Assembly (NCBI RefSeq): GCF_000312125.1 | Contig: NZ_HE978641.1 | Location: 1,022,779-1,059,241 of the forward strand | Reading direction: 5' to 3' | Length of the DNA: 36,463 nucleotides | From: Timonella senegalensis JC301 | Lineage (GTDB): Bacteria > Actinomycetota > Actinomycetes > Actinomycetales > Cellulomonadaceae | In this document: positions 8,821-16,896 of the stretch, one piece after another | How the letters are laid out: each line of letters opens with the position of its first letter | How positions within the stretch are numbered: the first letter of the stretch is position 1 | Notes under the pieces: generated by a model | The model's database searches: none | What the model was told of the DNA's origin: nothing | What the model saw: the letters and a program-made list of their open reading frames with translations, nothing else | Position numbers and translations under genes: made by a program

Positions 8821-8829
8821 TGCGTTCTC

Positions 8830-10764
8830 CTAGATGACTCGTTCGTTTCCGCCGTCGATTGGGACCTGAGCGCCCGTGGTGGCGATGAAGGTATCGTCAG
8901 CCATGGCTCGCACAAGGCGCCCCACGTCGGCGCTGCGGACCTCCGTGTGCAGGAGGTTCCGGGTCTTGTACTCATCCACGGTCATGCCGTAGTGGTCGGC
9001 GCGCTTTGCTAGGAGTTCCGGAGTCCAAAGCGCGGTGTCAAAGACTGCGTCCGGGTGCACCATATTCACGCGAATGCCGTCTTGTGCCCACTCAAGTGCG
9101 GCCACGCGCGACAACTGAGTGAGAGCAGCTTTGGAGCTGGAATACGCAGCTGCTCCTGGACCCGGTGCCGCAAAGTTCTTGGATGCCACCACGCAGACTC
9201 GACCAAGGCTTGGGGAGAGCGCCAGGAACGGCTGGACGAGTCCGAAGGTGGTGACCACCGAATCCACGTTGATGGACATTGTGCGTTGCCACATGCCGGG
9301 GTCGAGTTCAGTGAGGTGCTGTGCGGTGGGGAAAACCCCCGCCGCGACAACGAGAATGTCGAGACCGCCGCACTGTGCAACGATCGAGTAGACGGCTGCG
9401 GCCTGAGCCTCTGCATCCGTGACATCCACCCTCATGCCGATCCACTCCGGCGAATCGAAGGTCTGCGAGACGCCCTCAGAAATGTCCCATCCCACCACAG
9501 TGGCACCGCTCGCCAGCAGCTCGGCTGCGCACGCCTTGCCGATGCCAGAGGCCGCGCCAGTCACGAGCGCCACGCGCCCAGAGAGGGGAAGTGCGTTGTC
9601 CGTGGCCCTGAGCTTGTTCAGTTGAGGGGGCCAAAACTCAAGGTTGCGTACGTGCTCGGTGGATGCGGGACGATAGCCGCCCAGCGCCGAGGAAGCGTGT
9701 GCGCTCGCGAGCTGGTGTTCAACGATGTCAACGCTCCGCAGCGATTCCTTGCGGGTTCTCCCCACGCACGAAATCGTTGATTGCCCCACGATGACCCGGG
9801 GTAACCGGGAGAGTATAGGGAGAGTCGCATCTTGCGGTTCGCCCGACTGCGGAAGGTACTCGTCTCCCCACTGGGGTAGTTGCTCTCTCGCAAGGTCGAG
9901 CGGGCGGTAACCTACATAGTTCACGTGGTCGGGGGTTATGGGGCCATGCTGGAGATCTCCTAGGTCGTTCTCAGGGGCTGTGCGGCTCGTGAGGACAACG
10001 GGGTGGCCTGCTCTTTCGGAGAGTTCCTTTCTCAGTTGGGCAAGCTCGATTGCCTCTGCCTTTGAGGGTTCCGGGAGCCGGAGTGCGATGGGTTCAAGCG
10101 GTTGCCCCGACTGTTGCTCTATATAGGACTGGGCTACCGCGACTGCGTTGAGGTGACTCTCAAGCGCTTGCTGCGCGCTGTCTGAGAAGGTGAACAGGCC
10201 GTGATTCAGTACGACGATTCCTAATGCATCTTCCTGCGCCTGGTGGGGCAGGTCGTTCCACAGGCTCCAGATTGCATGGCCGAGCGCAGGCCCAGGCATC
10301 GCGTACTCGCACACTAGGAACCTGTCACCGAGGACGCGTTTGACCAGTGCGGCGCCGTCTGGGGTGTTGGTCAAAGCGACGATCGCGTCCGCGTGGGAGT
10401 GTAAGACAAAGGTGTGCGGCAAGGCGGCGTGGACGAGGGCTTCCACCGATGGGGACGCGACACCGGAATCGAGGCGGGCGCGCTGCTGCACCAGGAGGAA
10501 TTGCTCTGGCCCGAGGTCCGGATGGGGGAGGGCCTCGCGGAGGAGGTCAAGGTCGAGGAGCGCGAACGAGGTGCCCGTTGCATCCCGCATGTCGGAACCG
10601 CTCGACTTCACGTACAGGGCTTCCACTGAGCGTCCCGTGGGACTCTGAGAGCTGACTTTGGCAGAGGAATTTCCGCCCCCATGCAGCACAAGTGAGCGGT
10701 CGCTACCCAGCGTCCGTGAGACCTCGATGAGCTGTGTGAGTGCGTCTGCAGAGGCTTCAGTCAT
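8830..10764 (-). CDS. Bifunctional class II aldolase / short-chain dehydrogenase
   Basis: This 644-aa fusion resembles RhaEW/YuxG-type proteins (rhamnulose 1-phosphate aldolase joined to an oxidoreductase). The N-terminal aldolase domain keeps GGGNSSAK (29-36), Glu108 (PSVEAL), His122/His124 (LHSHAD) and His188 (LNHGLF), so it looks active. The C-terminal SDR domain (from about 395) has TGAASGIG (402-409) for NAD(P) and the catalytic pair Tyr541/Lys545 (YSSSK). The start is ATG 10764 with AAGGAG upstream; an earlier in-frame start at 10809 has none. First gene of the minus-strand operon, it sits behind a GntR-type operator. The SDR might oxidise the released aldehyde or the C4 hydroxyl of a ketose phosphate. 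Confidence 0.88.
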   Translation of the reverse strand: MTEASADALTQLIEVSRTLGSDRSLVLHGGGNSSAKVSSQSPTGRSVEALYVKSSGSDMRDATGTSFALLDLDLLREALPHPDLGPEQFLLVQQRARLDSGVASPSVEALVHAALPHTFVLHSHADAIVALTNTPDGAALVKRVLGDRFLVCEYAMPGPALGHAIWSLWNDLPHQAQEDALGIVVLNHGLFTFSDSAQQALESHLNAVAVAQSYIEQQSGQPLEPIALRLPEPSKAEAIELAQLRKELSERAGHPVVLTSRTAPENDLGDLQHGPITPDHVNYVGYRPLDLAREQLPQWGDEYLPQSGEPQDATLPILSRLPRVIVGQSTISCVGRTRKESLRSVDIVEHQLASAHASSALGGYRPASTEHVRNLEFWPPQLNKLRATDNALPLSGRVALVTGAASGIGKACAAELLASGATVVGWDISEGVSQTFDSPEWIGMRVDVTDAEAQAAAVYSIVAQCGGLDILVVAAGVFPTAQHLTELDPGMWQRTMSINVDSVVTTFGLVQPFLALSPSLGRVCVVASKNFAAPGPGAAAYSSSKAALTQLSRVAALEWAQDGIRVNMVHPDAVFDTALWTPELLAKRADHYGMTVDEYKTRNLLHTEVRSADVGRLVRAMADDTFIATTGAQVPIDGGNERVI

Positions 10765-10792
10765 GTGCGTCTCCTTTGACGTGCATGTATTG

Positions 10793-10801
10793 GTTGTAAA
10801 T
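10793..10801. promoter_or_regulatory. Second GTTGTAAA motif near the catabolic-operon start site
   Basis: GTTGTAAAT lies about 13 bp downstream of the predicted -10 and repeats the half-site of the palindrome at 10824-10840. It may be an auxiliary GntR-regulator site. Confidence 0.4.
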
Positions 10802-10804
10802 AAA

Positions 10805-10833
10805 ATCATGCCCTAGATCGCCCGAGTTGTAAA
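10805..10833 (-). promoter_or_regulatory. Predicted promoter of the aldolase-thiolase operon
   Basis: On the minus strand, TTTACA (10833-10828) and CATGAT (10810-10805) are separated by 17 bp. The -35 lies inside the operator palindrome 10824-10840, so repressor binding would block RNA polymerase. Confidence 0.55.
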
Positions 10834-10840
10834 ACAACTC
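10824..10840. promoter_or_regulatory. Candidate GntR-regulator operator
   Basis: The palindrome GAGTTGTAAAACAACTC has 7-bp arms around AAA. The core GTTGTAAAAC recurs inverted in front of the mtnA-like operon (11770-11779). The gntR gene lies between the two sites, so it is the natural candidate to bind both. Confidence 0.6.
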
Positions 10841-10868
10841 ATGCCGAGGGTTGCTTGAGGGCACGAAA

Positions 10869-10905
10869 AAGCCGGCTCTGCGCTAATGCGCCAGAACCGG
10901 CTCTA
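10869..10905 (-). terminator. Intrinsic terminator of the gntR gene
   Basis: Read on the minus strand, an AGCCGGTTCTGGCGC-type stem closes over a 4-nt loop with its near-perfect complement (GCGCAGAGCCGGCT) and is followed by TTTTT. It separates gntR from the downstream catabolic operon, which therefore needs its own promoter. Confidence 0.8.
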
Positions 10906-10919
10906 TCTGGGAGGCGGAC

Positions 10920-11633
10920 TCAGCTCGTGCGATGGATCGAGAACGCGTACTTTCCCTCGATGAAGTAGGTACGCGAGTAGGCGAAGATCCTGTCGGAGTC
11001 GTCGTAGTGGATCTGGTCCAGCAGGACGAACAGAGTGTGCTTGTCCATGTCCTTCCCCCACCCCACGTAGTCGGAGTTGACGGCGTGGATCTCTGCAACC
11101 GAGTGGTGAGCGTGGATGCCGTAGGCCTGCTCAAGGTGGGCGAATATCGAACCTTCAAAGCCGGCAGGATCGAAGTCGGAGGGGAACTGGTTCGTGGGGA
11201 GCAGGTCGTAGGAATAGGCAACAACCTCGTCATCAGCGAGGATAGATCGCCTCAATTCCAAGACCGAGTCATTTGGATTGAGCCCGAGTTTCCGCGCCTC
11301 ATCGGGCAGTGCAGGGCGAATGGTCCGGCTCTGATACTCCATGCTTGGGCGGTGCCCTGTTGCGCGGATTGACTCGGTGATGGACTCAAGCTTTTCTAGG
11401 CCCGCGTGAATCGCGTTCCGTTCAGTGACGAAGGTGCCGACACCGTGCTGGGTTCGCACGAGGTTCTTTGCTTCGAGTTGTCGCAACGCGTTACGAAGCG
11501 TTGGGCGGGAGACTCCGAAGAGGCGCGCTAGGTCGGTCTCGGTGGGGAGGCGATCGCCCGGCTTGTATGTGCCCTCGGTGATCGCGCCGCGTAGATCCTG
11601 GGTCACGCGTGACACCAGAGTCTCCTTTGCCAT
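10920..11633 (-). CDS. GntR/HutC-family transcriptional regulator
   Basis: The 237-aa product has an N-terminal winged helix (about residues 1-72: VSRVTQDLRGAITEGTYKPGDRLP, RLFGVSRPTLRNALRQLE, GVGTFV) and a C-terminal UTRA effector domain (about 90-237). HutC-type regulators usually sense a sugar or sugar-phosphate-like ligand. The ATG at 11633 has GGAG upstream; an earlier in-frame start at 11657 lacks one. It lies between the divergent arms of the sugar island, each preceded by the motif GTTGTAAAAC, so it probably represses both until substrate or a phosphorylated intermediate is present. Confidence 0.9.
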   Translation of the reverse strand: MAKETLVSRVTQDLRGAITEGTYKPGDRLPTETDLARLFGVSRPTLRNALRQLEAKNLVRTQHGVGTFVTERNAIHAGLEKLESITESIRATGHRPSMEYQSRTIRPALPDEARKLGLNPNDSVLELRRSILADDEVVAYSYDLLPTNQFPSDFDPAGFEGSIFAHLEQAYGIHAHHSVAEIHAVNSDYVGWGKDMDKHTLFVLLDQIHYDDSDRIFAYSRTYFIEGKYAFSIHRTS

Positions 11634-11698
11634 GGACTTCTCCGACCTTCGCAGCAAGCCTGCATGTCAGGCCAGCTTAACGACTAGGAATTAATGGT

Positions 11699-11708
11699 CA
11701 TAATTATG
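11699..11708. promoter_or_regulatory. Palindrome CATAATTATG in the gntR promoter region
   Basis: This perfect 10-bp palindrome lies 66 bp upstream of the gntR start. Read on the minus strand, CATAAT could be the gntR -10, with TTGCGA 16 bp upstream as a weak -35. Confidence 0.35.
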
Positions 11709-11759
11709 TCCTATTTAGCGTCTTTCGCAAAGCAGAGTGCAAAAAAACAGTGACAATCG

Positions 11760-11789
11760 TTGACATGTCGTTTTACAACCTTGTATCGT
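11760..11789 (+). promoter_or_regulatory. Predicted promoter and operator of the mtnA-transporter-kinase operon
   Basis: TTGACA (11760-11765) and TATCGT (11784-11789) have an 18-bp spacer. GTTTTACAAC (11770-11779) and the overlapping palindrome TACAACCTTGTA (11774-11785) lie in the spacer. GTTTTACAAC is the reverse complement of the core of the 10824-10840 site. Confidence 0.5.
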
Positions 11790-11869
11790 CGCTTGTAATC
11801 GCACACTGCGAGGTGACCCGGGTCAAATAAGGAAAACCTCAGCAGAGGTGGAACCACGAAAGGAGCGAC

Positions 11870-12895
11870 ATGGTCGTCGCGATTGAGTGGCTCAATGAAC
11901 CGAACCCACACATCCGGCTCATTGATCAAACCCAACTGCCACACAACGAGGTCTACCTCGAAATCACCGAGGTGGACGAACTTGTGCGGGCAATCCAAGT
12001 TCTTGCAGTTCGCGGAGCGCCAGCTCTGGGAGCCGCAGGAGGGCTTGGAGTGCCGCTTGCAATGCTGCAGGCGGAACGTGAAGGGTGGAGCGCCCACGAA
12101 CTTGAGGAGAACATCCGCAAGATCCGTGACGCCCGCCCAACAGCCGTAAATCTTGCATGGGGCGCCGACCGCGTTGACGCTGTAAGAGAAGAAGGCTTTG
12201 CCGCTGCCCTCGCCGCAGCACTTCTGATCGTAGAAGAAGACGAGGCCGCAAACCGGGCACTCTCGCGCCACGGCGCGGACTGGATCCTTGCACGGACTGG
12301 AAAGGATCGCGTTCGGGTTGTCACGCACTGCAACACAGGGGCACTGGCAACAAGCGCATGGGGCACGGCCTACGGCATCATTCACGAACTGCATCAGCGT
12401 GGTGCGCTAGAACTCGTCTATGTGGACGAGACCAGGCCGCTCCTGCAAGGTTCCCGACTCACCAGTTGGGAACTCACTCAGGATGGCATCAACCATGTGG
12501 TCCAGGTTGACGGTGCCGCATCGTCGACAATCCTGCGAGGTCTCGCAGATGTGGCTATCATCGGTGCGGACCGCATCACTGCCAATGGAGACACCGCGAA
12601 CAAAGTGGGTTCCGTCGCGCTTGCACTCGCGTGCAACTACGCCGGAATACCATTCATGGTTGCTGCTCCATACTCAACGGTCGACCTGGACACCCCGTCA
12701 GGCGATCACATTCACATCGAAGAGCGAGGCAGCGAAGAAGTACTCAACTTCGCAGGAGCCTCTGTGGCGCTAGAAGGCACGCCCGTGTTCAACCCAGCCT
12801 TCGACGTCACGCCGCATGACCTCGTCAGTGCGATTGCCACGGAACGAGGAATCGTGGAGCCGGCAAGTTCGCCGGACCCACGTGTCATGGCCTAG
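11870..12895 (+). CDS. mtnA: MtnA-type aldose 1-phosphate isomerase (methylthioribose 1-phosphate isomerase family)
   Basis: MtnA (341 aa) converts 5-methylthioribose 1-phosphate to the ribulose 1-phosphate; in 5-deoxyribose salvage the same family acts on 5-deoxyribose 1-phosphate. Visible motifs are RGAPALG (49-55), THCNTGALAT with catalytic Cys154, and GADRITANGDTANK with catalytic Asp234. The ATG has AAGGAG 5-6 nt upstream. Length is normal. It heads an operon with a sugar importer and an MtnK-type kinase, and no other methionine-salvage genes (mtnB, mtnC, mtnD) are present. That argues for carbon use or disposal rather than methionine regeneration. Translation initiation factor eIF2B-like relatives are excluded by the intact active site. 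Confidence 0.92.
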   Translation: MVVAIEWLNEPNPHIRLIDQTQLPHNEVYLEITEVDELVRAIQVLAVRGAPALGAAGGLGVPLAMLQAEREGWSAHELEENIRKIRDARPTAVNLAWGADRVDAVREEGFAAALAAALLIVEEDEAANRALSRHGADWILARTGKDRVRVVTHCNTGALATSAWGTAYGIIHELHQRGALELVYVDETRPLLQGSRLTSWELTQDGINHVVQVDGAASSTILRGLADVAIIGADRITANGDTANKVGSVALALACNYAGIPFMVAAPYSTVDLDTPSGDHIHIEERGSEEVLNFAGASVALEGTPVFNPAFDVTPHDLVSAIATERGIVEPASSPDPRVMA

Positions 12896-12944
12896 GGGTC
12901 ATACCAGCTGGAGCGCGTCTCGCGGTGCCAGCGACAGTACTTCC

Positions 12945-12957
12945 CAAGTGACACTTG
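12945..12957. promoter_or_regulatory. 13-bp palindrome between mtnA and binding-protein genes
   Basis: CAAGTGACACTTG is a perfect odd palindrome 18 bp before the next start. It is too tight to form an RNA hairpin, so it may be a protein-binding site or chance. Confidence 0.25.
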
Positions 12958-12975
12958 AAGTGAAAGGACGCAACG

Positions 12976-14091
12976 GTGCGTACACAGAGACTTTTCATCG
13001 CCTCGCTGGCTTCAGCGGCGCTCGTGCTTGCAGGGTGCAGCCAGGGCGGAACGAACAACGAAGAGACCGCGAAGCCGACTGAGACTCAGACAGCGGACGA
13101 GGGGGAGACCACAGGCGGCACGGCAGAGAAGCCGGCTCCATTTGATCAGGAAGTGCGCGTTGCCGTTGTCCAGCAGTCGGGCCAGGGTGACTACTTCCAG
13201 CAGTACCTGAACGGAACCAAGCAGCAGGCGGAAGCTCTGGGCATGAAGCTTGACGTCTACGATGCGCAGGGTAACAACGCTACGCAGGCAACCCAGCTCG
13301 ACCAGGCAATTGCCTCGGGAGTGGACGCAATCATCGTGCGCCACGGTCAGACCGACACACTGTGCCCGGGCGTGAACGACGCTCTCGCTAAGGACATCGC
13401 AGTCATCATCTATGACGTGGAGATCCAGAGTTGCGCGCCGGACGCGATTCAGACCCAGCAGTCTGACGCGATCATGGCCTCCCTGGTTCTGGACCAGATG
13501 GTCAAGGACATTGGAACAGACCAGAAGGTCGGTTATGTCAACGTTCTTGGTATCGCGCCTCTGGACCGTCGCCACGCAGTCTGGGAAGAGTACAAGAAGA
13601 CGAACAACTGGGACGAGCTCTTCTTCACCGGTACCTACACCAACTCGTCCGCAACCGACACCGCTCCAATGGTTGTCTCGGCTCTCCAAGCAAACGGTGA
13701 TGTTGTCGCAATCTACGCACCGTATGACGAGCTGACCAAGGGCACCCTCTCTGCAATCGAGCAGGTCAAGGGCGCCAAGAGTGACATCAAGGTGTACGGC
13801 GCAGACATCTCAACCGCTGACATCGAACTGATGATCGCGGAGAACTCAAGCTGGAAGGCAACGGGCGCAACCGACCCGAACGCTATCGGTGCAGCCGTGG
13901 TTCGCACCCTTGCACTGTCCATGGCTGGGCAGTTGGACACCAAGAAGGTTGAGTTCCCACCAATCCTGATCACCCAGGACTTCCTGCGGGAAAACAACAT
14001 CACCAACATGGACGAACTGCGTGCCAAGGAACCTGCTTTGAACATCGCGGACACGTCTTCGGCTGACTGGATTCCTTCGGTCAAGTTCTAG
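12976..14091 (+). CDS. Sugar ABC transporter substrate-binding lipoprotein
   Basis: This 371-aa lipoprotein has a signal VRTQRLFIASLASAALVLAGC (lipobox LAGC), an acidic/Thr-rich linker, then a type I periplasmic-binding fold (Peripla_BP_4) with VRVAVVQQSGQGDYFQQYLNGTKQQAEALG, QATQLDQAIASGVDAIIV and GAAVVRTLALSMAG. The GTG at 12976 follows AAAGGA. The fold resembles RbsB/LsrB-type pentose or autoinducer-2 binders. Its place behind mtnA and before the ATPase and permease suggests uptake of a free 5-deoxy- or 5-methylthio-pentose or related sugar. The ligand itself cannot be read from the sequence. A perfect hairpin follows the stop. Confidence 0.88.
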   Translation: MRTQRLFIASLASAALVLAGCSQGGTNNEETAKPTETQTADEGETTGGTAEKPAPFDQEVRVAVVQQSGQGDYFQQYLNGTKQQAEALGMKLDVYDAQGNNATQATQLDQAIASGVDAIIVRHGQTDTLCPGVNDALAKDIAVIIYDVEIQSCAPDAIQTQQSDAIMASLVLDQMVKDIGTDQKVGYVNVLGIAPLDRRHAVWEEYKKTNNWDELFFTGTYTNSSATDTAPMVVSALQANGDVVAIYAPYDELTKGTLSAIEQVKGAKSDIKVYGADISTADIELMIAENSSWKATGATDPNAIGAAVVRTLALSMAGQLDTKKVEFPPILITQDFLRENNITNMDELRAKEPALNIADTSSADWIPSVKF

Positions 14092-14098
14092 TAGTACC

Positions 14099-14127
14099 TG
14101 CGGCGGGGGTGCAGCGCCCCCGCCGCA
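14099..14127 (+). terminator. Intra-operon hairpin after the binding-protein gene
   Basis: A perfect 11-bp GC stem (14099-14109 with 14117-14127) has a 7-nt loop and no T-tract. Such hairpins protect the upstream message, so that the binding protein is made in excess over the membrane parts. Confidence 0.65.
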
Positions 14128-14161
14128 CATCCATTGCGAACTCCGGTTGAAAGGAGTTGGG

Positions 14162-15763
14162 ATGAACAACGATGTTCAACCTAACGAATCGGTTCCCGAG
14201 AGCAGTGAGCCTACGCTCGGCGCCGATGCTCTAGGGACTCAAGATTCCACCACGGCAGCCCCTGCACTTGAGCTAGTCGACATCGTGATGAGCTTTGGCT
14301 CGAACAGGGTGTTGAAGGGAGTCGACCTCACGCTGCACCCAGGGCGGATCACCGCCTTACTGGGTGCGAACGGTGCGGGTAAGTCCACACTGATCAAGAT
14401 CTTGGCTGGGGTGTACTCGGCCGTATCCGGGGAAGTCCGCATCGACGGAGTTCCGGTGGAGATTAATCGCCCACTGGATGCGACCGCCAACGGTCTGCAG
14501 ACCGTGCACCAGCGTATCGACGACTCAATCCTGCCTGGCTTGACGGTCGCGGAGAACCTCGTTTTTGAGGAGATCGCGCGCGGTCAGGCCCCAAAGGTTT
14601 CGTCGCTTTCTGCTCTGCTTCCTCGCGCCCGCGAGATCGCCTCCTCACTGTCGCTCGGGTGGAGCGACGAGGTCTTGCGCAAGGACGTCTATGAGTTGGG
14701 CATCGCCGACTGCCAACTCCTGCTACTGGCTCGGGCGCTAGTGCATCGACCAAAGGTGCTCATCTTGGATGAACCAACCTCGACGCTCTCAAGTGCGGAA
14801 GCCGACCGGCTGTATGAACTGATCTTCAGGCTTCGCGATGAGGGCGTAGCGATCCTCTACGTGTCCCACCGCATGGGTGAGATCAAGGCCCTTGCCGACG
14901 ATGTCGTTGTGCTCCGGGATGGCCGAATCATCGATGAGCAGCACCGGCCATTTGACCTCAATCGGGCGGTCGCCGCCATGCTCGGTCAGCAGACCGTGCG
15001 CGACGCGGAAGAAGTCGTGGAGAATCGCGGCGAGACAACCCGTTTTGCCATCAAGGACGTGCAGTTGCTGAAGCACTCTGTGCCAACGTCAGTTGAACTG
15101 CGCGCGGGTGAGGTCACCGGCATCATCGGACTAATCGGTGCAGGCAAGACCGAGTTGGCTGAGGTCATATACGGGGCAAACACGAAGACCACCGCTCACA
15201 TGGAGCTGAATGGCAAGCCGTATGCGCCGAGAAACCCCAAGGAAGCGATCAGTCACGGCGTGTACTTAGTCCCCGAGGACCGAGCCGCCGAAGCGATGCT
15301 CCCGGGGTGGTCTATCTCGAGCACACTCTCCCTGCCTTTCTTGCGTAGCTTTGCGGGCCTGTTCTCGCTCAACACCGCCAAGGAAAACCGCAACGCATCT
15401 GACGCAATCAGCGAGTTCGGGATTGTCTCAACCGGCCCGGATCAACCAGTTGACGCTCTGTCTGGGGGAAACCAGCAGAAGGTGATCGTGGCGCGCTGGA
15501 TGCGTGAGAAAACGAACCTCCTTGTCCTCGATGAGCCATTCCGTGGCGTCGACATCGGGGCGCGGCGGGACATCTCGCATAGAGCGAGGGAGCTGGCCAG
15601 CCGAGGAGCGTGCGTCGCTGTGCTTGTCAGCGACGTGGAGGAAGTCCGGGAAGTCGCGGACCGAATTATCGTGCTGGTCGAGGGCGAGGCACGCCTGGAC
15701 GCCTACACCAGTGAAATCACAAATGAACTCATTATTTCGACGATGTCAGAGGTCTCAGCATGA
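14162..15763 (+). CDS. Sugar ABC transporter ATP-binding protein (two ATPase domains)
   Basis: This 533-aa RbsA/LsrA-type protein has two nucleotide-binding domains. The first has Walker A GANGAGKST and Walker B VLILDEPTS. Its signature region reads ELGIADCQLLLLARAL, which departs from the usual LSxxxQQ. The second has the degenerate Walker A GLIGAGKTE, normal in this family, a canonical signature LSGGNQQK and Walker B LLVLDEPFRGVD. The ATG at 14162 has AAGGAG 5 nt upstream; an in-frame TTG at 14147 lies before the ribosome site. Its stop overlaps the permease start by 4 bp. Confidence 0.92.
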   Translation: MNNDVQPNESVPESSEPTLGADALGTQDSTTAAPALELVDIVMSFGSNRVLKGVDLTLHPGRITALLGANGAGKSTLIKILAGVYSAVSGEVRIDGVPVEINRPLDATANGLQTVHQRIDDSILPGLTVAENLVFEEIARGQAPKVSSLSALLPRAREIASSLSLGWSDEVLRKDVYELGIADCQLLLLARALVHRPKVLILDEPTSTLSSAEADRLYELIFRLRDEGVAILYVSHRMGEIKALADDVVVLRDGRIIDEQHRPFDLNRAVAAMLGQQTVRDAEEVVENRGETTRFAIKDVQLLKHSVPTSVELRAGEVTGIIGLIGAGKTELAEVIYGANTKTTAHMELNGKPYAPRNPKEAISHGVYLVPEDRAAEAMLPGWSISSTLSLPFLRSFAGLFSLNTAKENRNASDAISEFGIVSTGPDQPVDALSGGNQQKVIVARWMREKTNLLVLDEPFRGVDIGARRDISHRARELASRGACVAVLVSDVEEVREVADRIIVLVEGEARLDAYTSEITNELIISTMSEVSA

Positions 15764-16812
15764 CGCAGGCAACCGAAACAAAAGCACCAGTATCTACAAG
15801 TGATAGTTCAGCAATGGACACCGTGCGCGACATTGTGGTCAAGTACGGGTTTATTGCGGTCACCATTGGCTTCTTCGTCTACTTTGCGGTGACAGAGCCG
15901 GCGTTTGCTACGTCCTCGTCGATCTTCGCGATGCTGAAGTTTGCTTCAGTCACGGCCATTCTGGGTATCGGCGTCATGTTCACAATGGTGGTGGGCGGCC
16001 TCGATCTGTCGATCGGATCAACAGCGGGTCTTTCCGTTCAACTCGCGGCAATGACGATGGTCTTCTACAACATGAACGCCGGAACGGCTATCGTTGCCGT
16101 CCTCTTGGGTGGGCTCGTGGTGGGGTGCCTGAACGCATTCCTCATCGTGGTGTGCAAGATCCCCGATCTCCTTGCCACGCTAGCCGTCATGTTCGTGATC
16201 CAGGGGGCAAAGCTGATCCCCGTGAACGGTCAGTCGGTTTCGGGTGGAATGGTTCGTCAGGATGGCACCGTGGCGCCAGGAAAGTTCGACCCGGCATTCC
16301 TCAAGATTGACCGCGGCTACGTCGGGCCTGTTCCGCTCCCCGTTGTCATCATGCTCGTGGTCGTCGTGGTCGCGTGGTTCATCTTGGCCCGCACCTCGTG
16401 GGGTCGCATCCTCTATGCGATCGGTTCAAACCCTGACGCCGCTCGCCTTGCCGGTGTGCGCGTGGGATTGCACAGGGCATTGGCGTACATCATGTGTTCT
16501 CTGTTCGCATCGGTTGGTGGCCTGATCCTCGTGTCGAGGATTGGCCAGGGAGACGTTGCGGCGGGTAGCTCGAGTCTCCTTGAGGCGGTAGCTGTCGCGC
16601 TTGTTGGAACCTCGGTTCTGGGACTGGCTAAGCCGAACGCTTGGGGCACACTTCTTGGTGCGCTTCTCATCGCGATCGTGCTGACCGGTATGAACATGAA
16701 GGGCTTGCAGTACTACCACCAAGACACCGCTAAGGGGCTCGTGCTGTTGCTTGCATTGCTCTTCTCGTTCACGGTGTCACGCCGAAAGGCCCGTTACACC
16801 CCCGCGACGTGA
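15760..16812 (+). CDS. Sugar ABC transporter permease
   Basis: This 350-aa membrane protein belongs to the RbsC/LsrC (BPD_transp_2) family. About ten hydrophobic segments are visible, with family motifs MFTMVVGGLDLSIGSTAGLS, GCLNAFLIVVCKIPDLLATLA, NPDAARLAGVRVG (the ATPase-contacting loop) and ALVGTSVLGLAKPNAWGTLLGALL. Only one permease gene is present, so it probably works as a homodimer with the double ATPase. It starts with ATGA overlapping the ATPase stop. The two N-terminal signals for uptake are the binding protein and this permease; together they form a complete pentose-type importer. Confidence 0.92.
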   Translation: MTQATETKAPVSTSDSSAMDTVRDIVVKYGFIAVTIGFFVYFAVTEPAFATSSSIFAMLKFASVTAILGIGVMFTMVVGGLDLSIGSTAGLSVQLAAMTMVFYNMNAGTAIVAVLLGGLVVGCLNAFLIVVCKIPDLLATLAVMFVIQGAKLIPVNGQSVSGGMVRQDGTVAPGKFDPAFLKIDRGYVGPVPLPVVIMLVVVVVAWFILARTSWGRILYAIGSNPDAARLAGVRVGLHRALAYIMCSLFASVGGLILVSRIGQGDVAAGSSSLLEAVAVALVGTSVLGLAKPNAWGTLLGALLIAIVLTGMNMKGLQYYHQDTAKGLVLLLALLFSFTVSRRKARYTPAT

Positions 16813-16816
16813 TCGT

Positions 16817-16844
16817 GGTGGGGCGTCCGCGTAGGCGCCCCACC
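16817..16844 (+). terminator. Intra-operon hairpin before the kinase gene
   Basis: A perfect 9-bp stem (16817-16825 with 16836-16844) with a 10-nt loop and no T-tract. It probably tunes kinase expression relative to the transporter. Confidence 0.5.
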
Positions 16845-16896
16845 CGTTCATTCTAGTAACCCTTCAGTTCTGCCAGTCCACAAAGGAGTGATGACG

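Noticed and set aside
11838-11866. AGAGGTGGAACCACG before mtnA looks like a T-box (AGGGTGGNACCGCG) or part of a ZTP riboswitch.
   Set aside because: The match is partial and no specifier stem, anti-terminator or conserved ZTP 3' element is visible nearby.
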